The notes: a model not told the origin generated them from the letters alone. Positions 33,170 through 44,234 are shown, counted from the first letter of the stretch. The stretch: 64,000 bases of DNA from Phascolarctos cinereus (GCF_002099425.1 NW_018344105.1:3598501-3662500), one strand, 5' to 3'. A program made the numbers and translations.

Positions 33170-33500
33170 CACTTCTCCCCTTACAAATCATCCCATCTCC
33201 CGCTGCTCCTTCTCCCGTGCTTCGGATGCATTCTTTCCTCACCTCCTTTCCCCCCACCCGTGACTCTTTGCACCCTTCCGCTCTGCTTGGGGGCCACTTA
33301 CTACAAGAAGACTTGGCTACCTCTCATCTCTGGGCAGCCATGTTGTAAAGAGCCTGCAGTTGCTCCTCTATGGATATGCTCTGGTCTCCTTGGCAGTGAG
33401 GAATTTCCTTGAGGGCAGGGAGTATCTCGCTTCTTTCCCTGTATAACTGGCACACAGTAGGTGCTTAATAAAAATGCTTATTGACTAAGTGACACTATAC
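33170..33500 (+). mobile_element. L2 LINE 3' end
   Basis: Weak from 33170; clear at the end: TTCCTTGAGGGCAGGGAGTA, GGCACACAGTAGGTGCTTAA, CTTATTGACTAAGTGAC. Confidence 0.75.
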
Positions 33501-33589
33501 TTCTCTGTCACAAAACTCCTTTTCACACAAGCATGCTGCCAGTGAGGCTGTCTAGCTGTGACCCATGAGACAGTACATGTTCAGAGAAT

Positions 33590-33830
33590 CAATAATAATG
33601 TTACCAACAGCAGGCATTTATACAGTGCTTCAAGGTTTGCAAAGTACTTTACATATGTTATCTCATTTGAGGTGAGGCAGGAAATATTAGTATTATGCCC
33701 ATCTTAAAGATGAGGAAACTGAGAGGGAGAAAGGTTAATGACCTGTCCATGATCACACACAGCTAGAATTTGCATCTAGGTCTTCCTGACACTCAGTCTA
33801 GCTCTCTGCCCACTAGGCAATTTTACCTCA
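33590..33830 (-). mobile_element. THER-type SINE, antisense, near full length
   Basis: AGTGCTTCAAGGTTTGCAAA GTACTTTAC, GATGAGGAAACTGAGAGGGA, GATCACACACAGCTAG, TGCCCACTAGGCAATTTTA. Confidence 0.9.
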
Positions 33831-34129
33831 AAAGACAACAGAGGTATGTGTAATAGACATAAGGAGGCTGCAACATATTACTCATGATTGCTTGTGTACA
33901 AGCAGCAGCATAAGAGACACCATCCAGGAGAGGTTATTTGGGAAAAGAAGGTGGGCCAGCCAGCTAACCCTAGCAGAACACAGCCGATAGCCTGAACACT
34001 GCGCTGTGGCCCCAGAATGACAAAAGACTCTGAGGAAGGCCCCTAGCACATTAGGTAGCTCCTCTCTGGGGGATTTATGTGAGGACACGGGCAAGAATCA
34101 CACCAGATAAGAAAGCATGGAGAACACAG
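33831..34129. other. Unassigned DNA
   Basis: No recognisable repeat or exon. Confidence 0.5.
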
Positions 34130-34740
34130 ATCTGTTGCTGTACTGAAGAAACATTAAAGAGACTGAATTAAATAAATGCTTTTAATGAAGTAATTAAAGA
34201 GACTTAAAGTAGTTCTTGAGGGTTAAGAAAGAAAATATATTGGCTACCAAGCAAGCCTTCTCATTTCCCATGATGCCAGTGAGTGGGCGTAAGTAGCATG
34301 GAGACAGTTCAAGCCAATCCTCTGCCTTCACAGTCACCTGCACCCGAGATGAAGCTTTCAGGTGATAGGTGCATGAATGGGACAGAAGAGGAGAGAAAAG
34401 AAAAGGTGCTGGAGGTTGGCATAGACTGAGCTAATCACACAGAAGGAAGAAAAACATTTGCCTCCAAAGCTGTTCCAGCTCTGTGACCATCTGCACACAT
34501 TCTCAAACACCTTGTTCCTGCCAATAGTCATCAATGCAGCCAGTGTCCGGAGCAAACAGTGGACAAGTCAAAACAAACTCCCAGCCTGGCCAACGAGGAT
34601 TAAGGGAGAAAGGTCCATTTTAAAACCTCCAGAAATGTTCTTTTAATAATCTGCCTTGGCTCACTTGACTTCCTATAGCTCTTACAATATTTAAATAACT
34701 GTGAGGCTTGGGCACCATGGGAAGAAAGGCCAAAATGTTG
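34130..34740. promoter_or_regulatory. Candidate conserved non-coding element
   Basis: Repeat-free. AT-rich core GCTTTTAATGAAGTAATTAAAG near 34178 (two TAAT-type sites), CACCTGCACC and CAGGTGATAGGTG E-box-like words near 34337-34370, and undecayed text at 34430-34580. No coding sign. Conservation not tested. Confidence 0.4.
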
Positions 34741-34778
34741 CTCAGTTATAAATCTCTCCAAAATGGCCAACAAGGATG

Positions 34779-34791
34779 ACACGCGCACACA

Positions 34792-34846
<55 letters not shown>
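34779..34846. repeat. (CA)n microsatellite, perfect purine-pyrimidine alternation
   Basis: 68 bases of strict purine-pyrimidine alternation, starting ACACGCGCACAC. Explains several CA-coded open frames on both strands around 34600-35185. Confidence 0.95.
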
Positions 34847-34848
<2 letters not shown>

Positions 34849-34950
34849 CAGAGGCTTTCAGAAACTCAGCCGAAGTGTGCACTGTGACCATCCTTCCCCA
34901 AGGGCAGGCCCACCCGCCAAGCAGGACGCCAACAGTACGGCACACTTCCT

Positions 34951-34962
34951 TGCACGCGCGCA

Positions 34963-34996
<34 letters not shown>
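34951..34996. repeat. (TG)n microsatellite with CG-rich start
   Basis: 46 bases of strict alternation, TGCACGCGCGCATGCG then TG units. It is the inverted counterpart of the CA run 104 bases before it. Confidence 0.95.
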
Positions 34997-34997
<1 letters not shown>

Positions 34998-35340
34998 GCC
35001 AGGACAGGGGTCCTCCCTCCCACTTCAGGGGAGGCTATAGAGAAGTAAATGGGAAAGGAAGCCAAGTTCTGCCTGCGCATGGTGCCGCATCTCAGTGACA
35101 GTGAAACCTTGGCCTTTGGGTAAGTTTCAAATGTCAAACACTGTTGCTTGCACATGTAAATCAATGCTTTAAAAATCTCCTTCAATAATTCCTCTTGTAG
35201 TTGAAGGAATAAAGTCCCAGAAGCCCTAATATTATGCTAATATTCCATCTGCTATACAGCGCAGCAAAGAGAAGTCACAAAGATACATTGCCTTAGCAGA
35301 CAAGGATATGGACAATTTAGCATCTAAGCAGCGTTGGGTT
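34997..35340. promoter_or_regulatory. Candidate conserved non-coding element with POU octamer
   Basis: Repeat-free. ATGCTAAT at 35234-35241 within ATTATGCTAATATTCC is a known octamer variant for POU factors; TTGCTTGCACATGTAAATC near 35140 holds an E-box and an octamer-like half. Low decay through 35100-35340. Conservation not tested. Confidence 0.45.
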
Positions 35341-35485
35341 TTCCTCTTACCAGAATCCTGGAAGGAGCCAGCAGGTGGAGTTACATCTCCCCTCTTCTCT
35401 GACACCAAAACTTGAGGGACAGAGGGCTGAGTGAGAGAGAAAGGACATTCAGTTGCATGCTTCCTTTTAGACCCAGCACAACCCA
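35341..35485. other. Unassigned DNA
   Basis: Nothing recognised. Confidence 0.4.
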
Positions 35486-35489
35486 GATC

Positions 35490-35670
35490 AATCGTGGCAT
35501 CGTGGAAAGAGCCCTGAACTTGGCACCCAAAGACTTGGCTTAGAATCCCAGCTCTCTACTTTCTCCCTATGAGACTCGAAGCATGTCACTTTGTCTCTGG
35601 GGACTTCATTTTCCCTTCTGTAAAATGAAGAACTGGACAAGACAGCCTCCAAAGTGCCTTCTAGCTCAAA
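35490..35670 (+). mobile_element. MIR-type SINE
   Basis: TGGCATCGTGGAAAGAGCCC TG, CAAAGACTTGGCTTAGAATC, CTTCTGTAAAATGAAGAACT, CAAAGTGCCTTCTAGCTC. Confidence 0.9.
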
Positions 35671-36109
35671 CATTTCACAGTCCCCCCCTCAAAAACCAGG
35701 TCACACAGAGCATTCTCGCAGCCCTCCAAAATGCCCATTGGGAAGCTTTGCTTGCCTCAACACCATGAGACAGATACTTTTATGAACCAACGCCTGCCTA
35801 CTAGCATTTGACACTCGGCTAAAGTCTCACCCTAAGCAACTTCCTATGGCAGCTGCTGTCCGAAGGCGATACTAGCATGAGAATCTCCTCAAAGTTCTTT
35901 CAAAAAAAGGTCCTTCCAAGGGTGTTCTCAGGTTGGCAAATAAGCAGGCACTGCTACATACACACACCTGTCACCCACCAATCAACCTTAACCATTGCGT
36001 TTGGCTTAGAAAACCAGATGAATTTACTGTTTACTCTAGCAGCAGAATTCTGGGCCCTAGCTGATTTTTATACAGTAAGAAATAACACACTATGTCACCA
36101 TCGAACAGT
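35671..36109. other. Unassigned DNA
   Basis: No recognisable repeat or exon. Confidence 0.5.
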
Positions 36110-36600
36110 TCCTCTACACTCTGGGCCTCAGTTCCTTCCTACCCGCTGGGGATACAAAGATAAGAGTGAAAACATCCTTATCCTCAAGGAGCCCCCATTT
36201 TTCTAGGGGGATACAAGATGTACATGGAAGCTAGGTGGAAATCATTCACAAAATTGATACAAAGTAATTTAAAGAGGAAGAGAGCAGCTACTAGCTGGGA
36301 GGGAAGAGCAGAGGAAATCAGAGAAGGCCTTTTGGAGGAGAAAGCCCTTGAGCTGAGGTCTGGAGGAAGTGAGGGATTCTGTGAGGCTGAAGAAGGTGGG
36401 CAATGGTGTGGTCAGACTAGATGCTATCCAAGGTCCCTTCCAGCTCAGCTCAGACATCATGTGGTTCTGGGACAAATCATGTGAGCAATACAGAGCGTAC
36501 AAAGGGTCTGGGGGCAAGGGGTAATATGATTAGATCTGAGCTGTGGGAAGATTAATGTGGCTGCAGGCAAAGAGCAGATTAGAAGAGGAAAAGCTACTGA
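36110..36600 (-). mobile_element. L2 LINE 3' part, antisense, with a MIR end inside
   Basis: GGGGATACAAAGATAAGAGTG, CTTATCCTCAAGGAGCCC, then 'cttttggaggagaaagccctt', and GGGGTAATATGATTAGATCT GAG. 36405-36455 (AGACTAGATGCTATCCAAGG TCCCTTCC) looks like a sense MIR end inserted within it. Confidence 0.65.
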
Positions 36601-36604
36601 AGGC

Positions 36605-36720
36605 AAGTTAGAAGACTTCTAACTCTTTCCCCTCTCTGGTCCCTCTTTGCCTCTTCTATAAAATGAGGGCATTAGACTAGATAACCCATTAAGCCTTCTT
36701 CCAACTCTGAAGTTTTAGAA
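36605..36720 (+). mobile_element. MIR-type SINE, 3' half
   Basis: CTCTTCTATAAAATGAGGGC ATTAGACTAG, then TTCTTCCAACTCTGAAG. Confidence 0.75.
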
Positions 36721-36764
36721 TGTAAATTCCTTTTTGCCTCACTGGGATCTGCCATATAGCTGTG

Positions 36765-37025
36765 AGGCAGCTAGGTAGTGCAGTAGGTACACTGCTGGAC
36801 TTGGAGTCAGGAAGAACTGAGTTCAAATCCTACCTCAGATACTCATAAGTTGTGTGACCTTGGACAAGTCACTTAACCTCTTTCAGCCTCAATTTCCTCA
36901 ACTGTAAAACAGGGGTAATTACAAAACCTACCTCACAGGGTTGTTGTGAGGATCAAATGAGATTAACATTAGTATCTGTAAACCTTAAAGCACTATAAGT
37001 ATTGGTTATTATTATTATTATTAAA
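36765..37025 (+). mobile_element. THER-type SINE, near full length
   Basis: GAGGCAGCTAGGTAGTGCAG head, GAGTTCAAATCCTACCTCAG, TGTGTGACCTTGGACAAGTC, CTCAACTGTAAAACAGGGG, GGTTGTTGTGAGGATCAAAT and an (ATT)n end. Confidence 0.92.
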
Positions 37026-37204
37026 TAACATGATTTCAGAAAAACAAAAATCATAGTTATCCCAAATGGGGATCTGTACACACAAGGTAGTTATCAAAGG
37101 CTCCAGTGAGGATGTGCTTGACCAGAAAAGGAAGGATCAGTCATGTAGTGAGAAGAATGGACCTTCTACCCCCCACGAAGAGTAAATGTATCCTAGGGCC
37201 TCTA
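37026..37204. other. Unassigned DNA
   Basis: Nothing recognised; could be more of the L1 that follows. Confidence 0.35.
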
Positions 37205-38570
37205 GGGAACTGCATGGATCCTATAGGAAGGATTTATGGAAAAACATGTGGCTAAGAATCAGCCAGGAAAACTAGGAGAGCAAGGAATAGTTTACCTGCC
37301 CAATCTATGGAGAAGGGAAGAATTTATGGCAAAACAAGAGGTAGAGAACATTATGAAATGCAAAATGGATGATTTTGATTACATTGAATTGAAAAGTTTT
37401 TGCACAAACAAAACCAATGCATCCATGATTAGAACGGAAGCAGAAAGCTGGGAAACAAATTTTACAACCAATGTCTCTGATAAAGGCCTCATTTCTAAAA
37501 TATATAGAGAACTGAGTCGAATTTATAAGAATACAAGTCATTCCCCAGTTGATAAATGGTCAAAGGATATGAACAGGCAGTTTTCAGAGGAAGAAACTAA
37601 AGCTGTCTATAGTCATATGAAAAAATGTTCTAAATCACTATTGATTAGAGAAATGCAAATCAAAATGACTCTGAGGTACCACATCACACCTATCAGATTG
37701 GCCAACATGACAAAACAGGAAAATGATAAATGTTGGAGAAGATGTGGGAAAATTGGAACACTAATGCATTGCTGGTAAAGTTGTGAACTGATCCAACCAT
37801 TCTGGAGAGAAATTTGGAACTATACCCAAAAGGCTATAAAATTGCGCATGCCCTTTGGCCCAGCAATACCACTACTAGGTGTGTATCTCCAAGAGATCAT
37901 AAAAACGGGAAAAGGACCCACATGTACAAAAATATTTATAGAAGCTCTTTTTGTGGTGGCAAAGAATTGGACATTGAGGGGGATGTCCATCAATTGGGGA
38001 ATGGCTGGACAAGTTGTGGTATGTGAATGTAATGGAATACTATTGTACTTTAAGAATTGATGAGCAGGATGCTCTCAGAAAAACTGGAAAGACTTATATA
38101 AACTGTTGCTGCGTGAAATGAGCAGAATCAGGAAAACACTGGACACAGTAATAGCAACATTGTGCGATGATCAACTATGATAGATTTAGCTCTTCTCAGC
38201 AATGCAAGGATCTCAGACAACTCCAAAAGACTCATGATGGAAAATACTGTCCACGTTCACAGAAAGAACTTTGGAGTCTGAATGCAGATCGAAGCATATT
38301 ATTTGCTCTCTCTCTTTTTTTTTGGTTTCTTCTTCCTCATGATTTCTCCCATTGGTTCTAATTCTTCTTTACAACATGACTAACGTGAAAATAGGTTTAA
38401 TATAAGTGTATATATAGAGAGCCTATATCAAAATGCGCATCGTCTTGGGGAGGGGGGGAAAGAGAAGGTGGGGGAGAAAATTCAAAACTCAAAATCTTAT
38501 GGAAGTGAATGTTGAAAACTAAAAATAAATAAATAATTTTTAAAAATTTTTTAATTTTTTTTAGAAAAGA
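37205..38570 (+). mobile_element. L1 LINE, ORF2 C-terminus and 3' UTR (best preserved here)
   Basis: From 37236 an open frame of about 180 codons reads KMDDFDYIELKSFCTNKTNA, SDKGLISKIYRELSRIYKN, KWSKDMNRQFSEEETKAVYS, EMQIKTTLRYHITPIRLANM-like text and CGKIGTLMHCW: the conserved C-terminal domain of L1 ORF2 (compare human L1: DKGLISRIYNELKQIYKK). The frame breaks at 37776 and the homology goes on in other frames (MPFGPAIPLLGVYLQEIIKT near 37842; VVAKNWTLRGMSINWGMAGQ). The 3' UTR with the G-rich tract ends in A/T-rich DNA near 38560. 5' truncated, dead. Confidence 0.95.
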
Positions 38571-39414
38571 ATCAGCTAAGAAGAGCAGGTGTGGGAGGAG
38601 TTTCTCTGCTGATGAGATCACAGATCCATTCAAATAATTAATGTAACTCTTCCAGAAGTAAAGATTAATTCCCCATAGCCACCCAAACTGACCCCGGGGA
38701 AGTGCTTTCCCCTCAGTGAAGGCTGAATGACCATTTGGGGATGTTGAAGGGGGAAGCCTTGGGCTGGTCAGAATGAGACTAGATGGTGTCTCAGCTGCCT
38801 TCCCAATCTGGGCGTCTGGAAGGCGGCCTTCAGAGTCTGGCCGTTAGAGGGAGCTATTATGCCATGTGGCAACAGCAGTAGTTTAAGGCTAAGTCCTGTT
38901 CAGGAAGCTGTTTCCTGGCTGGCAGGGGGAGACAAGAATCCATTTTGATATTGACTTTAATGAATTAAGAAACTGAAAAGATCCACGCTCAACTTGACAA
39001 CTCAGCCAGGACAGTTGTTTGTTTTGTTTTGTTTTGTTTATTTTTTACCTGTTATCAGAACTGTCCCAGGGCCACGATGGAGCAAATGCAGGCCACCATC
39101 CCATAAGCAAGACAGGGTGGCAGGTGGAAGGCTATATGCTGTGGTGGCTACAGTCCTCTCTCAGAAAAAAAAGGCAGCAGCATCTCCAGCTGGTTCAAAG
39201 AAAGCAGTGACCACCCAGTCAGTCCCTAAAAGCCCTGGCCATCTGGCTCTGCCCTCCCACCCCCCAATGCTGCCATGGCCAAAGGCACAGGTGACCTCTT
39301 CATACAATCTGCTCTCCTGCAAGTGTTCCTTTGTACCAGGTTCGGAGGCATTTCAAACATGACTAGGAATGTCCTCTATGACACAACCAATGAGCACTTA
39401 TTCAGCCTCTACAT
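38571..39414. other. Unassigned DNA
   Basis: A (TTTTG)n run lies at 39018-39044. The open frame 38994-39362 shows no family character. Otherwise nothing recognised. Confidence 0.45.
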
Positions 39415-39860
39415 GAAGCCCTCCAACTATATCCTGCCTGGTCCACTTTGGAACAGACCTAATTGCTAAGAAATATTTTTTTACATCATGTCTAAATCTA
39501 CTTCCCTGCTATTTCTGCCCAGGGCTCCTGGTTCTATCCTCTGGGGCCAAAATGAACAGGTCCAATTCCATTTCCACAGACAGTCCCTCAAATACTTAGC
39601 CCCCAAAGGCTTCTGGATATTTTCTACCTTTTCCTGTTCATCCCAGAACTGAGCATGATACTCATCCTGTGATCTGACCAGAGCTCCCCCACCCCACACA
39701 ACACACACACACACACACACAACACACACACACACACACACATTCTTGGACACTATCCTCTTAATGCTCCCTATTTCACCTGGATATAGGTGTTCTAGTG
39801 AGGGAAGACACTCCATGATTTCTCTGCGCCTCATATTCACCCTAGGCTAATACTGCTCTT
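39415..39860 (-). mobile_element. CR1/L3 LINE ORF2 end, antisense, with a CA repeat
   Basis: Antisense words in the expected order: CTGGTTCTATCCTCTGGGGC, CAGTCCCTCAAATACTTAG, CCCAGAACTGAGCATGATAC, GATCTGACCAGAGC, TTGGACACTATCCTCTTAAT GC. A (CA)n run at 39697-39742 has grown inside it. Confidence 0.75.
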
Positions 39861-40309
39861 GGCATGCCAGTGGAAGTGGCTCCTATGCAAATCACAATGA
39901 CAATGACAATAATTGTTTTACTTCTAAGAGGCTCTTCGGGCATAATGACCCCATGAGGAAGAGAGTGTAAATATTAGCCAGCAGAGAAGGCAGCCAAAGC
40001 CCAGAGGAGGGCCCAACCCTAAGTCCACACTGACAGTGAAATGTCATTTAGCACTGCTTCCAGCCCAGTTCCAGTAGCCATCATCCCAGGAAGCAATGGC
40101 TCCTGCAGGGGGCTACAGCCACAGCTATGAAGGACCCTAAAAAGAAAACTCTTCTCACCTAAGTCCTTGGCACTGTCAACTGGTTCAACATCAGAAACTG
40201 ATAATTATTTTTATCAATGCAAATGGCACAAAAGATGAGACTACCATCTACTTTGCCACTACTCCCTCAGGACCATGGGACTTTTCCATCTGACTTGAAG
40301 CTGAAACCT
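39861..40309. other. Unassigned DNA
   Basis: No recognisable repeat or exon, except a short antisense MIR-like piece near 39930. Confidence 0.45.
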
Positions 40310-40420
40310 TCCATATGTGCTGTCTCTCCCATTAGAATGTGGACTCTTTGAGGTCAGGGACATAGTAAGCACTTAATTTTTTTTTCATTCATTCATTCAT
40401 TCATTCATTCATCCATATGT
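40310..40420 (+). mobile_element. L2 3' tail followed by (TTCA)n
   Basis: CCCATTAGAATGTGGACTCT TTGAGGTCAGGG, AGTAAGCACTTAA, then about eight TTCA units at 40386-40417. Confidence 0.85.
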
Positions 40421-40864
40421 TGAGTTTTCTAAATTGAATACATTTTGAGTCGCAACTACATTGGTTCTCTATGTCAATATTTCAGCCAAGAAAGCCCCTC
40501 TCTTCCTGAAGAGTGGCACTCTCCTTGTTAGGCCAATGGCCACCCCAGCCATGGCAGCAGGAGCCTTTTCTCTTGGTCAGGGTTCAGCCTGATTCTGCTC
40601 ACACCTGAGACTCCACCAGCTAGAGCTCTTCAACTTGGAAACTGAGCCATCGGGCCAGGATTCTCTTGAAGAGACATAGCCCATGAGTCTCTGTTGGTTT
40701 GCCTCCAATACTGTCTGTATTTTCCCTCTGGGGACTTCACTTTTCACCTTGCTTGGTTTTACCCCAGCCTGAGATCTGGGGCTCTGCTTCTTATGCCTCT
40801 AGGGGTTTGTCCCTGGGCCTTTTGATTTCAATGGGCTCTTTCCCTATGATATGAGCAGTAATGT
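40421..40864. other. Unassigned DNA
   Basis: No recognisable repeat or exon. Confidence 0.5.
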
Positions 40865-41010
40865 TAAAGATCATCTAGTGCAACACACTTATTTTATGGA
40901 TGGGGAAACTGAGGCCCAGAGAAGGGAAGAGACTTACCCCAAGCTTCAAAGCTAGGGAAGAACAGAGCCAGAATTCAATTCCAGGCTCCTTCAAATTCAC
41001 ATCTAATGGT
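40865..41010 (-). mobile_element. MIR-type SINE, antisense
   Basis: GATGGGGAAACTGAGGCCCA GAGAAGGGAAG, AATTCAATTCCAGGCTCC. Confidence 0.85.
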
Positions 41011-41660
41011 CTTTCCACTCCCCACCACAGTCCAACTGTTGGCCCCAACCATCACAGTACCTTCTGCCCAATTATTCATCTCCATCTCATCTGGCCTACT
41101 GGTTCTTTTTACAACATTCATCACATTTACATAATGATTTTTTTTACTTTTAAAAGTACTTCTATGTCTGATCTCATTCTGGCCTTATGTCAACTTCATT
41201 ATTCATTTTATAGTAGGAGAAATTGAGGCCCAGAAAAGAGAAGGGACTTGGCAAAGGGCATGCAATTCTTTAATGGCAAAATTGGGACTAGAAAGAAATA
41301 AGATCAAATTATTTCACATATCTTATTAGAAAAACTGGAAGGGAAAATTAGTTTCCAAGACCAACTTCTGCTGCATAGATCAAGGAGCTAGCTGTCTGCT
41401 GATAAGGATATGACCCATGAATTGACGCTAGCCTCCCAGAAATCCTCACACACCAGCCAAGACTCCTTTCTCATCCATTATCTCATTTGATCTTCATAAT
41501 GACTCAGGGGTAGGAAGAGGCAGCATTATCCTCATTTTACAAATGAGGAAACTGAGGCTCAGAGTGGTTAAGTGACTCACCCAAAGTTACATAGTAAGTG
41601 GCAAAACTGGAAGTCAAACTCAAATATCTTGGCTTCAGGTTCAATACTCTTTCTGCTTGA
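41011..41660 (-). mobile_element. Two further MIR/THER-type SINEs, antisense
   Basis: 41150-41290: GAGAAATTGAGGCCCAGAAA AGAGAAGGGACTTGG. 41465-41660: CATTATCTCATTTGATCTTC, AAATGAGGAAACTGAGGCTC, GTTACATAGTAAGTGGC. Between them (41291-41464) nothing was recognised. Confidence 0.8.
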
Positions 41661-42254
41661 TTGCATCTAAACAAGAATAGGGCTGTCTAAATAGTTACCC
41701 AAAATGATCACATTAATTGACCTTCAAAGAAAGAAGAAAATACTTTGTCTAATATGGAGAGATATGTTTACTGTCTGGCTTCTTTTGAGACGGCCATTGT
41801 GTGTCTTCCTTCCCTCACCTTATTGAAGGCTGCTATCCCCATGACAACATCATAGACTAAATGTGAAGTGGTCTGGGTATGTGCTCCCAAGACGAGCCAA
41901 GAGGGTCCTTCACTTTGCTCTGAAGGCAGGGATGCATAAAAGATCAAGCTTCTCGGCTTGGTAGCCATCTCAAAGAAACTCTTTGTGACTTCAAAAAGAA
42001 CTTGCAATGTGAACACAATTCTTATAATCTGGCAAAACTGAGCATGAAAGTGGGAGAAAAATGGGCGAGATGGACAAAAGGGTCCATTCAAGGAGTACTG
42101 CCTTCATAATGTAAAGGGATATAATGCCTAATACTATTTCTAGCTGTTCAAGCATTTGGCCCCTCTGCTCCTTCCAATTCTACATAATAGCCTAGGAAGA
42201 GAGAAACTGGGCAGACTTACAGGTATCTCTCAATACACTAAACAGAGATGCTGA
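41661..42254. other. Unassigned DNA
   Basis: No recognisable repeat or exon. Confidence 0.5.
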
Positions 42255-42370
42255 AACCGGGGGGGGGGGGCGCGGCGCAGAGAGAGTCGATCAGAATTCG
42301 GTATGTTGAATTATATTGTCTTACTGAGTCCTACGATCAAGTTAGAGACGTATTCCTATCGAAAAAGATT
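42255..42370. other. G-run and CpG-dense block
   Basis: A run of 12 G at 42259-42270 is followed by CGCGGCGCAG and then CGAT, TTCGG, ACGAT, GACGT and TCGAA. I count nine CpGs in about 115 bases, far above the rest of the window. No known repeat or gene. May be single-copy DNA, an unrelated insertion or an assembly artefact. Confidence 0.6.
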
Positions 42371-42574
42371 GACATTAAGATGAACTAGGAATTTTTTTTT
42401 TCAGATTTTCCACCATGGCCCTGAGGATACTAGGAAGCACCATTTTGAAAAAAAAAATAAAGAAATCTATCTCTTTGTTACAGTAAGGGAAAAATTTTGT
42501 TTTGCTGAAAAAAATTATGACTAAAACCCAAACTGAGAAGAATGAGGCAGGAGAAACATGAGCACATGTGCACA
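42371..42574. other. Unassigned DNA
   Basis: A/T-rich, nothing recognised. Confidence 0.45.
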
Positions 42575-42601
42575 TGTACATAAGCGCACACACATGCACA
42601 T

Positions 42602-42641
<40 letters not shown>

Positions 42642-42645
42642 ACAG
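42575..42645. repeat. (CA)n microsatellite
   Basis: Interrupted CA run, purest at 42603-42636. Confidence 0.95.
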
Positions 42646-42764
42646 ATAAGAGGAAATGCTCTAACAACTGCAAAGGCAAGTGACAGCTTCAAAAGCAGTG
42701 GATTGAGAGGAGAAGACCAAGGCCAGCAGGTCCAACTGAGAAAAGTAATTGACATCCCAAGAAC

Positions 42765-42850
42765 TAGCCTCAGGTTTCTCTTTGGCAAAATGAAGAGACT
42801 GAGCTAGATTTTGTATGGCCCCTCCAGGTCTGAATTTCTATGATCCTGAG
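42765..42850 (+). mobile_element. MIR-type SINE, 3' half
   Basis: CTCAGGTTTCTCTTTGGCAA AATGAAGAGAC, CCCCTCCAGGTCTGAATTTC. Confidence 0.75.
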
Positions 42851-44234
42851 AACTACACAAGGAAAGAAAAATGGAGAAGAGGGAAAAATTGCAACTCCTA
42901 AGACAATTTTCTATTCCCCAAATGGATGCTGTACATCTTTCCCTTCTGTTTCTCCAGCTCTTTGGCCATTGCTACGTCCTAAATTCCAGACCAAAGAGCA
43001 GGCAAGCACTTAGCTCAGGGTGCTCTACTTCCAGCCTTATTTAGGAGTCCTGCTCTGCTTAGGCTCAAGCACTCCACACAGGTTTATGTTTCCTTAAGCT
43101 ATTTTGTGAAATGGTCATCTCACTTGTTATAAAGAACTAAGTTTCATTGAGTTCATGGAAGAAGACTTAGGCCAGCCACTCATGATAGCTTAATGTCCCC
43201 ACAGCACACTCTTTATCTCCTCCTGCAGGTGTGATAATTGAATAATACTTCTGGCCTAACCGGGCATTCTTACAACCTCAACATTTGACTCCCTGGGCTG
43301 CAAGTTTCCTCTTGGAATCCATCAAACCCAGCCCTACACCTCGAATGCAAAGGACAGGCAAAGAGACTTGGATATCATTGGCTGAACGAATCATTGGACA
43401 ATCGATATTCCAACGGCCCAAATGACTTGTGATTTCATCGATGTGGAGACTGCTCCCAGCCTATTGACATCTTCCTGTTCCACACTAGGCCACTCTCATT
43501 CATGCCCTCCCTTAGGTTTGCCATGGGAGGTACACATAGCATACTGGGGGTCTTCCACTTGACATTGCATGAATACCAATGAAACGTGCTGGCTGTCCAT
43601 CAGTTGTCCCTCTCTCTATATGACTGGCTTATATTTTTTCCCAGTCACACATGTCTGATGAAATGCTTTATACCACTTCTCCTGCATAATTCCTTATTTG
43701 ATATTCATTGCAACCTGCGCACAGTAGGTTAAAAATTTTTTTTTCTGGGATCACAGCAAGGAAAAAAAAGAAATCACTTCACCTAGCCTATCTATCCCCA
43801 TGCTTGTGCATTCTGATTTCTTTATCCATGTTCAATCTGTCTCCCCTATTTCATCACAAGCCCCTTAGGACATTTGTCTGTCAATGTCTGTCTCACCTCT
43901 AATCCCCCAACATAAACACAAGGCTTTACATATAAGTAGGTGTGGGCACTGGCGAAGCGTCTGTTGATTATTGGAGGCACTATGATTATTGGAGGCACTA
44001 TCATCGAAGGACGGAATAGATATATCATTTGATCCCACCTCCAAAGTGAGAACCACCAGTATCCTCCCCCACCGCCCTGCCCATATAAAAGGAACAGCTG
44101 TTGAATAAGAGGGAGGAAAGATGAAAGACAGGAACCATTTCCTCCTATGGCTCAAGCCTCTCAGACTAAGAGGCCTAGTCACCCAGGCCTTAGACGGCTA
44201 CCAACACACCCAGTTCATCCATTTGATCTTTTGC
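42851..44234. other. Unassigned DNA
   Basis: 1.4 kb without a recognisable repeat or exon, apart from the short tandem repeat at 43965-44001. It reads as single-copy DNA; 43370-43450 has several CpGs. Confidence 0.45.
43965..44001. repeat. 18-bp tandem duplication
   Basis: GATTATTGGAGGCACTAT occurs twice in direct succession (43966-43983 and 43984-44001), no mismatch. Recent local slippage. Confidence 0.9.

Noticed and set aside
34742-35185. 147-codon frame and its neighbours on both strands
   Set aside because: Most residues are Val-Cys or Thr-His repeats coded by the CA and TG microsatellites.
37236-37778. 180-codon open frame as a host gene
   Set aside because: The sequence is the L1 ORF2 C-terminal domain, and its homology continues in other frames downstream.
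42255-42370. CpG island promoter
   Set aside because: Too short, with no GC-rich surroundings and no first exon nearby.
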